DNA of 27,523 nt from JBCCTX01 sp964468435 (lineage in GTDB: Bacteria > Bacteroidota > Bacteroidia > J057): NCBI GenBank assembly GCA_964468435.1, contig CAYXVE010000061.1, positions 1-27,523 on the forward strand, written 5' to 3'. The position numbers and the translations under genes are program-made. Under the pieces are notes generated by a model. It did no database searches. It had not been told where the DNA came from and saw only the letters and a program-made list of their open reading frames with translations. Below are positions 7,496-16,038 of the stretch, piece after piece (position 1 is the first letter of the stretch; each line of letters opens with the position of its first letter).

Positions 7496-8224
7496 ATGAT
7501 TAATCGCACAAGAGATAACCAAGACGAAACCCTGCGCTCCGGACAAAAGGCACAATCCGTGAGTACCAATGAATTTCTGCGGCAGGTATATGTTGTCATG
7601 ACACTGGGACTTACTATTACGGGCATGGCTGCATGGTTTATAGGTCAGAAGTATTTGGATGGAGAATGGTTGATCCTGACTCAATCTCCATGGGTATGGC
7701 TCATCATGTTTTCACCGCTTGCATTTGTAATGGGTCTTTCATTTGGCATTGAAAAGATGAACTTTCAGACTGCCAATCTGGTATTTGCTGCCTATTCACT
7801 GGTAAATGGCATGGCTCTGGCAGTTATTTTCCTTGCTTACTCAAGTACAACCATCTATCAAGTATTCTTTATTTCTGCAGCTACCTTTGCCAGCATGTCG
7901 TTGATTGGATATACGACCAAGGTGGATCTCAGTAAATATGGCTCATACTTGTTCATGGCTCTGATCGGACTGCTAATAGCTATGTTTGTGAACTTCTTTC
8001 TACGCTCTGATACCTTCGATTATATCATCTCCGGTATAGGAGTGCTGTTGTTTTGCGGTCTGACAGCTTATGATACACAAAAACTGGCTGATTTTGGTGA
8101 AAATGCAGACCTGGAAAATGACTCTGTCAAAAAGTTTACGGTATTGGGTGCACTTACCTTGTATTTGGATTTTATCAACCTATTTCTGTTTCTTCTCAGA
8201 ATACTTGGCGGAGGAAGAGACTAG
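7496..8224 (+). CDS. Bax inhibitor-1/YccA family membrane protein
   Basis: A 242-residue protein with about seven transmembrane segments after a hydrophilic N-terminus (1-30). The family signature FGLTAYDTQKL is seen as FCGLTAYDTQKLAD near 188-202. A final hydrophobic segment ends in LYLDFINLFLFLLRILGGGRD, the usual end of BI-1/UPF0005 members. Eukaryotic BI-1 and bacterial YetJ act as pH-sensitive calcium leaks, and E. coli YccA modulates FtsH. Which applies here is unknown. The gene diverges from the E1-beta gene across about 150 AT-rich bases. A hairpin follows the stop codon directly. Confidence 0.93.
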   Translation: MINRTRDNQDETLRSGQKAQSVSTNEFLRQVYVVMTLGLTITGMAAWFIGQKYLDGEWLILTQSPWVWLIMFSPLAFVMGLSFGIEKMNFQTANLVFAAYSLVNGMALAVIFLAYSSTTIYQVFFISAATFASMSLIGYTTKVDLSKYGSYLFMALIGLLIAMFVNFFLRSDTFDYIISGIGVLLFCGLTAYDTQKLADFGENADLENDSVKKFTVLGALTLYLDFINLFLFLLRILGGGRD

Positions 8225-8255
8225 CCATACAGCTGACCAACTGTCAGTTGCATGG
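8225..8255 (+). terminator. Terminator-like hairpin after the BI-1 gene
   Basis: Thirteen-position stem 8225-8237/8243-8255 (CCATACAGCTGAC against GTCAGTTGCATGG) with one mismatch and one G-T pair, and a five-base loop. It starts at the base after the stop codon. There is no immediate U tract; CTTTTT comes about 16 bases later. It could also be an RNA 3'-end stabiliser. Confidence 0.45.
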
Positions 8256-8383
8256 ATTTCCTTATCATGCCTTTTTGTGATATATCTTTAAGTATATGTC
8301 CATAAGTTATTCTTAAAAAGGCCTTATTTTATTGTTTTGTAACAATTAGTTAAACGATTGTACCCATTATCAAGAAAGAATGT

Positions 8384-8410
8384 GAGGAAGTTGAGTTGTG
8401 CAACTTCCTC
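8384..8410. other. Perfect 10-bp hairpin upstream of hisH
   Basis: GAGGAAGTTG (8384-8393) and CAACTTCCTC (8401-8410) are exact inverted repeats around a 7-base loop, ending 27 bases before the hisH ATG. There is no U-run on either strand. Its position in the likely hisH leader allows a role in RNA stability or translation, but it may simply be one of several hairpins here that share a GAGGAAG stem. Confidence 0.5.
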
Positions 8411-8437
8411 CATTACAATGTTCACATATCTCATATT

Positions 8438-9031
8438 ATGCAGGTAGCTATTATCAAATACAATGCTGGTAATGTACGCTCTGTCATATTTGCGCTGGAA
8501 CGTCTTGGGGTTACACCTATGCTCAGCGATGATCCGGAAATAATCAGCAAAGCAGACAAGGTCATTTTTCCCGGACAGGGAGAGGCCAGTACAGCCATGA
8601 AGTATCTCAAACAGCGAGACCTTGCCCAACTGATACCGAAATTGAAACAACCCTTTCTCGGTATTTGTCTGGGAATGCAGTTGATGTGTACTTTTTCTGA
8701 GGAAAATGATACTCCCTGTCTAGGTATGTTCGACCACCAGGTGCGAAAGTTTATCCCTAACGGCGTCCAGGAAAAAGTACCTCAGATGGGCTGGAACCTG
8801 CTCCATGACCTGAAAGGTCTATTGTTTGAGAATCTACCTGGCGAACCCTACGTTTACTTTGTTCATAGCTATTACGTAGAAACCGGTACTTATACCACCG
8901 CCACGGCTGAATACATCATCCCTTTTACCGCAGCCCTTCAACGCGATAATTTCTATGCTACACAGTTTCACCCCGAAAAAAGCGGCGAAGTAGGACAAAA
9001 AATGCTCCAGAACTTTCTGGATATTGTCTAA
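8438..9031 (+). CDS. hisH: Imidazole glycerol phosphate synthase, glutaminase subunit
   Basis: A class I glutamine amidotransferase that supplies ammonia to HisF for imidazole glycerol phosphate formation in histidine biosynthesis. With the ATG at 8438 (MQVAIIKYNAGNVRSV) it has 197 residues, the usual HisH length. The catalytic triad is visible as C77 in GICLGMQL and H178/E180 in FHPEKSGEVGQ. The PGQGEA (45-50) and VHSYYV motifs are typical. An ATG at 8396 would add 14 atypical residues and lie within the hairpin, so it was rejected. No hisF, hisA or other his gene is next to it, so the histidine operon is split in this genome or lies outside the window. Confidence 0.94.
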   Translation: MQVAIIKYNAGNVRSVIFALERLGVTPMLSDDPEIISKADKVIFPGQGEASTAMKYLKQRDLAQLIPKLKQPFLGICLGMQLMCTFSEENDTPCLGMFDHQVRKFIPNGVQEKVPQMGWNLLHDLKGLLFENLPGEPYVYFVHSYYVETGTYTTATAEYIIPFTAALQRDNFYATQFHPEKSGEVGQKMLQNFLDIV

Positions 9032-9066
9032 CCAACATATCCACATGTAGTTATAAAGCTTATTTA

Positions 9067-9096
9067 TTGTCATTATTGATAATAAACGTAACTTCG
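9067..9096 (+). promoter_or_regulatory. Candidate Bacteroidota promoter for lpdA
   Basis: TTG (9067-9069), a 19-base spacer, then TAACTTCG (9089-9096), which differs at one base from the -7 consensus TAnnTTTG. The predicted transcription start would be about 48 bases before the lpdA ATG. This is the best promoter match seen in the window. Confidence 0.45.
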
Positions 9097-9150
9097 TCAG
9101 ATCAGTATATTGTATAACAAAATGACATATTTAAAATCAAAGATATTTCT

Positions 9151-10563
9151 ATGGCTTCTTCAACATATGATGTTACGATTATAGGCTCTGGGCCGGGTGG
9201 ATATGTTGCGGCTATACGAGCTGCTCAACTGGGTATGAAAACAGCCCTGATCGAAAAAGATGCTACCCTCGGAGGAACCTGTCTGAATGTGGGGTGTATT
9301 CCCTCCAAAGCTATGCTAGACTCTACAGAACACTATTATCAGGCCCAACATCAGTTTGCAGAACATGGCATACAGGTGTCCGAACTTAAAGTTGACCTCC
9401 CAAAAATGGTTCAACGGAAGGCAGATGTAGTGAAGAAGACAACGGATGGGGTAGATTTTCTCATGCGCAAAAATAAGATTGACGTGTATAAAGGCTGGGG
9501 ATCATTCGTAGATGCCAAAACCATCAAAATAACTAAAGACGACGACAGTAGTGAGGAAATTAATAGTGGAAAAGTCATCATCGCTACGGGTTCAGAACCT
9601 GTCTCACTTCCGGGAATAGAAATGGATGGCGAAAAGATCATCTCTTCTACTGAAGCACTGGAACTGACTAAATTACCCAAGCATATGGTTGTGATTGGAG
9701 GAGGTATTATTGCTACGGAAATGGCTTCAGTATTCGGAAGACTAGGATCTCAGATCACCATTCTGGAATATGCTGATCGCCTGATCCCCGGTATGGATGG
9801 AGCTTTGGGTAAAGAACTGGCAAAGGTGCTGAAAAAAGAACTCAACTGTGAAATTCACCTGAGCCATAAAGTAGTGGGTGCCAAGACTACCGAGACTAAA
9901 GTAACCGTCACTGCAGAAAATAAAAAAGGGGAAAAAGTAGAATTTTCAGGTGATATATGCCTGATGGCAGTGGGAAGGAAGCCTTACACAGATAAGCTGG
10001 GACTGGAAAACGTTGGCATTAAAACAGAAAGAGGCCGCATCCCTGTCAATGATCAGATGGAAACATCTGTAGAAGGTGTCTACGCCATCGGCGATGTGGT
10101 GAGAGGAGCTATGCTAGCTCACAAAGCATCAGAAGAGGGCATGTATATTGCCGAATATATTGCCGGTCATCGCCCACATATCAACTACCGCGCAATACCC
10201 AACGTAGTCTACACCTGGCCGGAGGTAGCGGGTGTTGGCTATACAGAAGAAGAGTTGAAAGCAGAAAAAACTCCCTACAAGAAGGGACAGTTTCCCTTCA
10301 AAGCATCTGGACGTGCTCGTGCCAGTATGGATGATCAGTTTGGCTTTGTCAAAATCTTGTCACACAAAGATACCGACGAACTCCTGGGTATGCACATTAT
10401 CGGTCCCAGAGCAGCTGATATGATCATGGAAGGCGTGATGGGCATGGAATTCAGAGCTTCTGCTGAAGATCTAGCTGTTTTCTCACACCCACACCCTACT
10501 TTCTCTGAATCTATCAAAGAAGCGGCTATGGGTGCTACTGGAGACCGGATTGTACATTTGTAA
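9151..10563 (+). CDS. lpdA: Dihydrolipoyl dehydrogenase (E3)
   Basis: A flavoprotein that reoxidises dihydrolipoamide with NAD+ as the E3 component of 2-oxoacid dehydrogenase and glycine cleavage complexes. It shows the FAD-binding GSGPGG (12-17), the redox-active disulfide in GGTCLNVGCIPSK (C44 and C49), and the NAD-binding GGGIIATEMA. The second FAD motif is YAIGDV and the C-terminal interface active-site motif is HPHPTFSE (H448/E453). At 470 residues it is full length. There is no N-terminal lipoyl domain. It has its own likely promoter and a strong downstream hairpin, so it is probably monocistronic. The partner E1-beta gene lies nearby on the other strand. Confidence 0.97.
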   Translation: MASSTYDVTIIGSGPGGYVAAIRAAQLGMKTALIEKDATLGGTCLNVGCIPSKAMLDSTEHYYQAQHQFAEHGIQVSELKVDLPKMVQRKADVVKKTTDGVDFLMRKNKIDVYKGWGSFVDAKTIKITKDDDSSEEINSGKVIIATGSEPVSLPGIEMDGEKIISSTEALELTKLPKHMVVIGGGIIATEMASVFGRLGSQITILEYADRLIPGMDGALGKELAKVLKKELNCEIHLSHKVVGAKTTETKVTVTAENKKGEKVEFSGDICLMAVGRKPYTDKLGLENVGIKTERGRIPVNDQMETSVEGVYAIGDVVRGAMLAHKASEEGMYIAEYIAGHRPHINYRAIPNVVYTWPEVAGVGYTEEELKAEKTPYKKGQFPFKASGRARASMDDQFGFVKILSHKDTDELLGMHIIGPRAADMIMEGVMGMEFRASAEDLAVFSHPHPTFSESIKEAAMGATGDRIVHL

Positions 10564-10592
10564 ACGAATCTATTCGAACATCATACACAATC

Positions 10593-10631
10593 TATACAGA
10601 GGAAGTCACAAATATCGACTTCCTCTGTATA
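10593..10631. terminator. Strong 15-bp hairpin after lpdA
   Basis: TATACAGAGGAAGTC (10593-10607) and its exact complement (10617-10631) flank a 9-base loop, 30 bases after the lpdA stop codon. No U tract follows on either strand, so it would stop transcription poorly by the classical mechanism but could protect the mRNA 3' end. Its stem shares GAGGAAGT with the hairpins at 2718 and 8384. The rest of 10564-10770 holds no gene that I can see. Confidence 0.5.
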
Positions 10632-10770
10632 CCCGATTAGGCTGTATACTCGATTAGCGCTGAAAGTGTTTCGCTCATTTTAACAACTCGTAGATGTTGT
10701 GTTTCTGGTCAGAATTGATTGGCTTATTTCCCATGATATTCTGTCTTAAAAATTCCTTGATATAACCCTT

Positions 10771-11526
10771 TTATTTATGTTGAAAAACATAGCCGATTTT
10801 AAGATGATATATGACCTGATTTAACGCTGGCTGATCATCCAGACGGTCAACTCCCAGTCTTGCCCCTCCTTCCACTCCAAAGATCAGGCTGCGAAAGCTA
10901 AGCCGTTGAAAAATGGCTAAAGAAAGCCCTTTCTGAAAGTCGACAGATTCCAACCCACTTGTCTGTACAGAAGTGGAAAACACCCTTCGAAACCAATTCC
11001 CATTGATCCGCTCGTATTGTGTATTGATCTCTGTGAAGCGCCAGATACTGTTGTCGCTTATTAACCACATGAGATCTCCACCAATCTTAAACAGGGTAGC
11101 GCGATCCGTTGTGAAGGGAATGGAAAAAGTTATGGGAATACTCAGATTGAGCAGCCTGTATTCTGCCATAATTCCCACCTGGTCTGATTGTATAAAAGCA
11201 TTACAGCTACTACATGAAGCCCCATAAGGGCGTGTAGAGTAGTCCATTCCAGATCTGGAATAAGACAGGTTGACACCAGCATTGATATAAAATAATTTTC
11301 CCAAAGACTGATTGTAATCATAACCCGTTACAAAACCCGTTTTAGCCTGATAATTTCCCGATACATGAATGACACCATTTGAACCCGTACCATCAGGTAC
11401 TTTGCTGGTAGCGATTAGCTGTGAGTAATTGATCCCTCCATAGAGGAAGTGAAAAGACTGTGCAGGAAGTGGGTGATTTCTACTACACATCACTAAAATC
11501 AACAACACGATTAGAATTCTCAACAT
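10771..11526 (-). CDS. Outer-membrane beta-barrel-like protein, hypothetical
   Basis: A 251-residue protein with a hydrophobic signal peptide (MLRILIVLLILVM…), likely cut after PAQ at about residue 23. Alternating aromatic/hydrophobic strands and Y/F-G-x turns follow (FHFLYGGINYSQLI, KLFYINAGVNLSYSR, LIFGVEGGARLG, VIYHLKIGYVFQHK). It ends in the strand-type sequence usual for small Bacteroidota barrels of the PorT/OmpA-like 'outer membrane beta-barrel' group. A CSSC pair sits near residue 107. The ATG at 11526 is used because the signal peptide begins there; an ATG at 11556 would add ten polar residues. Function is unknown. It diverges from the downstream esterase gene. Confidence 0.75.
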   Translation of the reverse strand: MLRILIVLLILVMCSRNHPLPAQSFHFLYGGINYSQLIATSKVPDGTGSNGVIHVSGNYQAKTGFVTGYDYNQSLGKLFYINAGVNLSYSRSGMDYSTRPYGASCSSCNAFIQSDQVGIMAEYRLLNLSIPITFSIPFTTDRATLFKIGGDLMWLISDNSIWRFTEINTQYERINGNWFRRVFSTSVQTSGLESVDFQKGLSLAIFQRLSFRSLIFGVEGGARLGVDRLDDQPALNQVIYHLKIGYVFQHK

Positions 11527-11645
11527 AGTGCAAGTGGGGTTAGATATGATACACATTCAATTAACCAAATATCCAAGACGGGTGTTGTCATCTGCTAGCT
11601 ATTTTTCCATTTCCCTATATTTGCTTAACTTCTCTGATTATTAGG

Positions 11646-12941
11646 ATGAAAAATGTATCACACGTGAAACCCAATATTACCGACCGGAGAGGCTTTCTCC
11701 AAGCTATGAGCCTGGCAGCAGGCTCATTACCATTTTTTCCTCTACAAATATGGGGAATGAGTGTATCTTCAAATAATTTACCCGCTACTACGATGAACAT
11801 ACCTGAAGACCTGAGTATTATAGGTGATTATGGCTCATGGGCCGCCAATCTATTACCTGAAATTCCTGCGCTTTCCTTCCGCAAAGGCGGATGGGAATCT
11901 GTGGGAGCCTGGCGTGATAAAGCTTTGGAACGCTTCATGGAGTATCTCGCCATGCCGGAAATGACTGTTAGCCCTGAAGTAAAAGTCGACAAATCCTATA
12001 CCTACGATGGACTGTATATAGAAGAACTATCCTGGCAGTTACCCTATGGAAATCCGACTCAGGCCATTTTACTTAAACCTGAACGTGCCACGACTCCCCT
12101 TCCCGGAATCCTGGCCTTTCATGATCACGGAGGCAACAAGTATTTTGGCAGGAGAAAAATCACCCGTACCTCCGATGAGATGCATCCACTCATGGAAGAA
12201 CATCAGTCCCAGTATTACGAAGGCAGGGCCTGGGCCAATGAACTGGCCAAAAGAGGCTATATAGTGCTGGTATCCGATGCCTTTCCCTTTGCGAGTCGTA
12301 GGGTCATGCTCTCAGACGTTCCAGAAATCATCCACAGAGGGCTTACAGATATAAATCCTGAAGATCCTGACAGCATACAGGCCTACAATCAGTGGGCTGC
12401 AAATCATGAACACATTCTGTCCAAGTCTTTGTTCTGCGCTGGAACGACCTGGCCCGGGGTATTCTTGTCAGAAGACAAGGTGGCGCTGGATATCCTGAGC
12501 GCAAGAGCGGACGTACAGAGCGACCAACTAGGCTGTGCCGGACTATCAGGCGGTGGCATGCGTACGGTATTCATAGCAGGGACAGATCCCCGGGTCAAAT
12601 GTGCAGTACCTGTAGGGTTCATGACGACCTGGCGCGACTTCCTGCTCAACAAAGCCCATACCCATACCTGGATGGTCTATGTACCGGTCCTGCCCAAGTA
12701 CCTGGACTTTCCTGAAATTCTGGGACTACGTGCTCCCCTACCTACCCTCGTACAAAATGACGAGGATGATCAGCTCTATACCTTACCAGAAATGAAACGC
12801 GCAGATCAAATCCTCCGGGAGGTGTATCAGAAAATGGATGCAGATGACCAGTATCGTTGTTCTTTTTATCCTGGACTCCATAAATTTGATATCGCCATGC
12901 AGGAAGAAGCCTTTGACTGGTTTGACCAATGGCTGAAATAA
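11646..12941 (+). CDS. Tat-exported alpha/beta hydrolase (dienelactone hydrolase / acetyl-xylan-esterase-like)
   Basis: A 431-residue esterase-fold protein. The N-terminus carries a twin-arginine motif, TDRRGFLQ (RR at 14-15), before a hydrophobic stretch, so folded export to the periplasm is likely. The alpha/beta hydrolase core shows the oxyanion region FHDHGGNK, the nucleophile elbow GLSGGG (S301), an acidic residue in NDEDDQLY, and H412 in PGLHKFD. It therefore has a complete Ser-Asp-His triad. Such enzymes remove acyl or methyl esters from sugars and polysaccharides; the substrate here is unknown. Its end overlaps the epimerase gene by 13 bases and the lyase gene follows, which points to ester removal as the first step of a sugar or sugar-acid catabolic route (inference). 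Confidence 0.85.
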   Translation: MKNVSHVKPNITDRRGFLQAMSLAAGSLPFFPLQIWGMSVSSNNLPATTMNIPEDLSIIGDYGSWAANLLPEIPALSFRKGGWESVGAWRDKALERFMEYLAMPEMTVSPEVKVDKSYTYDGLYIEELSWQLPYGNPTQAILLKPERATTPLPGILAFHDHGGNKYFGRRKITRTSDEMHPLMEEHQSQYYEGRAWANELAKRGYIVLVSDAFPFASRRVMLSDVPEIIHRGLTDINPEDPDSIQAYNQWAANHEHILSKSLFCAGTTWPGVFLSEDKVALDILSARADVQSDQLGCAGLSGGGMRTVFIAGTDPRVKCAVPVGFMTTWRDFLLNKAHTHTWMVYVPVLPKYLDFPEILGLRAPLPTLVQNDEDDQLYTLPEMKRADQILREVYQKMDADDQYRCSFYPGLHKFDIAMQEEAFDWFDQWLK

Positions 12942-13969
12942 ACCCATTATTCATGCAGAATATACAAGAACTCGAAACAGCCCTGACAATCCCTTCCGAT
13001 CGTTTATTAGACGATCTTAGTTCCCTTGAAGGAGATATTGTGTTGTTGGGTGTGGGAGGGAAAATGGGTCCCAGTCTGGCAGTACTGGCAAGAAGAGCTA
13101 TGAATGAGTTAGGGAAAACGAACCGTATAATTGGCGTTTCCAGATTTTCCAACAAAGAACTTCAAACCGGACTCGAAGCTCAGGGGATTGAAACCATTGC
13201 AGCTGACTTACTAAATGAAGACCACCTTCAAGGTCTTCCAGACGCTCCCCATGTACTCTACATGGCAGGTACAAAATTTGGCACTTCAGGTAATGAATCC
13301 TTCACCTGGGCGATGAATGCCTATCTGCCTGGCCGTGTAGCCGAGAAATACCGAAACTCACAAATGGTAGTATTTTCTACAGGCAATGTATACCCCCTGA
13401 CCCGTATAGATACGGGTGGAGCCCACGAAGACACCCCTACAGGTCCCATTGGTGAATATGCCCAATCCTGCCTGGGTAGAGAGCGAGTCTTTGAGTATTT
13501 CTCCAGGACCTACCAAACTCCCATGCTGATCTATCGCCTCAACTATGCCATTGATCTTCGCTATGGAGTATTGCTGGATATTGCCAAATCAGTCCTGGAA
13601 GAACGCCCCATCGATCTGAACATGGGCTACGCCAATGTAATCTGGCAGGGCGATGCCAATGAAATTGCCCTTAGATCGCTATTGCATTGCGAGACACCTC
13701 CCAAAGTACTTAATGTAACTGGACCGGAAATGGTCTCTATTCAGTGGCTGGCAATGGAATTTGGAAAACGGTTGAATAAAGTAGTTATTTTCGAAGGAGA
13801 AGCCCATTCAACTGCGCTCTTAAATAATGCTGCGGAATGCCATCGTTTATTTGGATATCCTTCTGTATCGTTAAAACAGTTGATAGACTGGACCAGTGAA
13901 TGGATTCTGGTGGGAAATGAAGATTACGGAAAACCCACACATTTTCAGAAAAGAACCGGAAATTTTTAG
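12929..13969 (+). CDS. NAD-dependent epimerase/dehydratase-like protein (extended SDR)
   Basis: A 346-residue extended short-chain dehydrogenase-like protein. A Rossmann motif GVGGKMG (41-47) follows the strand DIVLL. The active-site region has VFSTGNVYP (148-156) and PIGEYAQSCLGRE. The SDR catalytic tyrosine is present (Y177), but the lysine four residues later is a cysteine (C181), so the usual Y-x-x-x-K is broken. It may use altered chemistry or rely on another lysine. The start overlaps the upstream esterase stop codon; an ATG at 12953 is an alternative start. The lyase gene begins nine bases after its stop. It is likely to oxidise, reduce or epimerise a sugar or sugar acid in the same pathway. 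Confidence 0.85.
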   Translation: MAEINPLFMQNIQELETALTIPSDRLLDDLSSLEGDIVLLGVGGKMGPSLAVLARRAMNELGKTNRIIGVSRFSNKELQTGLEAQGIETIAADLLNEDHLQGLPDAPHVLYMAGTKFGTSGNESFTWAMNAYLPGRVAEKYRNSQMVVFSTGNVYPLTRIDTGGAHEDTPTGPIGEYAQSCLGRERVFEYFSRTYQTPMLIYRLNYAIDLRYGVLLDIAKSVLEERPIDLNMGYANVIWQGDANEIALRSLLHCETPPKVLNVTGPEMVSIQWLAMEFGKRLNKVVIFEGEAHSTALLNNAAECHRLFGYPSVSLKQLIDWTSEWILVGNEDYGKPTHFQKRTGNF

Positions 13970-13977
13970 ACCCTTTC

Positions 13978-15027
13978 ATGCTCACAGATCAAAAACTAGC
14001 ATTATTGATGGATGGCCTGGTCATTCCAGCGCATCCCCTGGCTTTAGATGCTTCGCGGAAGCTAGATGAGCCACGCCAGCGGCTACTGACCCAATATTAC
14101 CTTTCCGCCGGTGCCGGCGGTGTCGCCGTCGGCGTCCATACGACGCAGTTTGCAATCCGCGATCCCCAACATGGTCTATTTGAAACTGTGCTAGCAATGG
14201 CAGCCGAAGAAGTAGAGAAATCGAGCAAGGAGGCACAGATCCTCAAGATTGCAGGGGTAACCGGACCTACAACACAGGCCATCATAGAAGCTGAAATTGC
14301 TGTAAAGCTGGGATATGACATGGCACTGCTTAGCACCAATGGGTTGGGTACCTGGAGTGAAAGCGATCTTATTGAACGGGCAAAAGAAGTAGGAAAAGTG
14401 ATCCCACTTTTTGGCTTCTACCTTCAGCCAGCCGTGGGCGGCAGAGTACTTAGCCGGGAATTCTGGCAGGCATTTGCCGCCATCCCCAGCGTAAAGGCGA
14501 TCAAAATCGCTCCATTCAATAGATATCAAACGATTGATGTAATCCGGGCAGTATGCCTGTCAGAGCGGCGCAATGAGATCGCGCTCTACACTGGAAACGA
14601 CGACAACATCGTCCTGGATCTCCTGACACCCTACCGGGTGTGGGTGGGCGATAAGACGATAGAGAAATATATCGTAGGCGGGCTTCTTGGCCATTGGGCC
14701 GTATGGACCTGGAGAGCTGCACAACTGCTCGAAGAGATCAAAGCCCATAGGGCTTCGCGAGAAGCGATATCACCCCACTGGCTGACTCGCGCTATCGCCG
14801 CGACCGACTCCAATGCTGCGCTGTTTGATGCAGCCAATCAGTTCAAGGGATGTATCGCTGGACTACACGATGTACTTCGAAGACAAGGATTGATGGAAGA
14901 CATCTGGTGCCTGAACCCAGATGAGGGCTTGTCGCCCGGACAGGCAGCGGAAATTGATCGGATTTATCAGGAATACCCGGAACTTACCGACGATGAGTTT
15001 GTACGTGAATTTATAAATCGTAAATAG
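13978..15027 (+). CDS. Dihydrodipicolinate synthase/N-acetylneuraminate lyase family protein
   Basis: A 349-residue class I aldolase-type TIM barrel. The Schiff-base lysine is K176 in AIKIAPFN, and the proton-shuttling tyrosine is Y148 in FGFYLQPAVGG. Their 28-residue spacing matches DapA (Y133/K161). It is longer than DapA (about 290), with an additional C-terminal helical part. It differs from DapA in the active-site loop (GVHTTQFAIRD where DapA has GTTGE). It is therefore probably not a lysine-biosynthesis enzyme but a keto-acid aldolase or dehydratase acting on a sugar-derived acid. It is the last gene of the esterase-epimerase-lyase cluster. Parts of 14090-14130 are unusually GC-rich (Ala/Gly/Val codons). 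Confidence 0.85.
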   Translation: MLTDQKLALLMDGLVIPAHPLALDASRKLDEPRQRLLTQYYLSAGAGGVAVGVHTTQFAIRDPQHGLFETVLAMAAEEVEKSSKEAQILKIAGVTGPTTQAIIEAEIAVKLGYDMALLSTNGLGTWSESDLIERAKEVGKVIPLFGFYLQPAVGGRVLSREFWQAFAAIPSVKAIKIAPFNRYQTIDVIRAVCLSERRNEIALYTGNDDNIVLDLLTPYRVWVGDKTIEKYIVGGLLGHWAVWTWRAAQLLEEIKAHRASREAISPHWLTRAIAATDSNAALFDAANQFKGCIAGLHDVLRRQGLMEDIWCLNPDEGLSPGQAAEIDRIYQEYPELTDDEFVREFINRK

Positions 15028-15094
15028 TAAAATCACCTGGCATCTTGAATGCTGGATAATTTTTGTGATCCACGATCTCTATGCTTTCAAAAAA

Positions 15095-15952
15095 ATGAAT
15101 TCCCATTCGATTCAACTGAGGCAACTCCTCTCACAAGACATACCATTCGGTATGCAACTCAGCACCTTAGCTGGTTGGAATCAGACACCTACAGACTGGG
15201 AATTTTTACTCAAACATCATCCGAATGGCAATTTTCTGGCGACCTACCTGGGTGAACCTGCCGGAACTATTACAACTAAACTTTATGACCATCATTTTTC
15301 CTGGATTGGGATGGTACTGGTGCACCCGGATTATAGGAGAAAAGGTATAGGTAAAGCTATGATGAAAGCCGTGATTGACTATGCATACGCTTATGGAGCT
15401 ATCCGTCTTGATGCAACAGATATGGGAAGGCCTCTTTATCTACAACTGGGATTTGAAGACGAACTAACATGGAAGCGGTGGACGAGGATACCTATACGAC
15501 AATCTTTTCAAATCCATCAAGATATTGTTCCCATCATCCCCGAGCTATATCCTGCGATCTTTGAAATGGATCATGTTGCTTTTGGAACGGATAGAAAAGA
15601 TCTTTTAATGCATCTGATCAAATATTATCCAGACCTTGGATATGTCATGATAAAGGGTGAAACAGTCATGGGATATTGTCTGGGACGAAAAGGGAGATTG
15701 TATCACCAGATTGGACCATTGGTAGCCAGAGATCTTCCAACAGCCAAATCTCTGCTGGAATATTGGGTGTATCACTGGCAGGACTATCCAGTTGTAATCG
15801 ACACATTAGAGATTAATTCAGATTGGGCAGATCATCTCCAGGGAATGGGATTGGAAGAAAAGCGCATCTTATATCGTATGAACCTGGGAAACCTGGAAGA
15901 TCCTGGACAGAAGGATTTACAATTCGCACTAGCTGGTCCTGAATATGGCTGA
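15095..15952 (+). CDS. GNAT-family N-acetyltransferase, two-domain
   Basis: A 285-residue protein whose N-terminal half is a GNAT domain, with acetyl-CoA pyrophosphate-binding RRKGIG (81-86) after the strand SWIGMVLVHPDY, and LYLQLGFE near the domain's end. The C-terminal half (about 140-275) looks like a second GNAT-like or Acetyltransf_18-type domain (VMGYCLGRKGRLYHQIGPLVA). Such two-domain proteins acetylate small molecules; the substrate is unknown. The ATG at 15095 is preferred over a GTG at 15065, since IQLRQL just after it is the usual GNAT first strand. It follows the sugar cluster by 67 bases and could be read through from it, but relates poorly in function. Confidence 0.85.
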   Translation: MNSHSIQLRQLLSQDIPFGMQLSTLAGWNQTPTDWEFLLKHHPNGNFLATYLGEPAGTITTKLYDHHFSWIGMVLVHPDYRRKGIGKAMMKAVIDYAYAYGAIRLDATDMGRPLYLQLGFEDELTWKRWTRIPIRQSFQIHQDIVPIIPELYPAIFEMDHVAFGTDRKDLLMHLIKYYPDLGYVMIKGETVMGYCLGRKGRLYHQIGPLVARDLPTAKSLLEYWVYHWQDYPVVIDTLEINSDWADHLQGMGLEEKRILYRMNLGNLEDPGQKDLQFALAGPEYG

Positions 15953-16038
15953 ATTTATCGAACCCATGATATTTCTCATTGTCATTGCCCCATGAAACTG
16001 TAATTTAATATATTCACATTTTAAATTGTGGCTATCCC

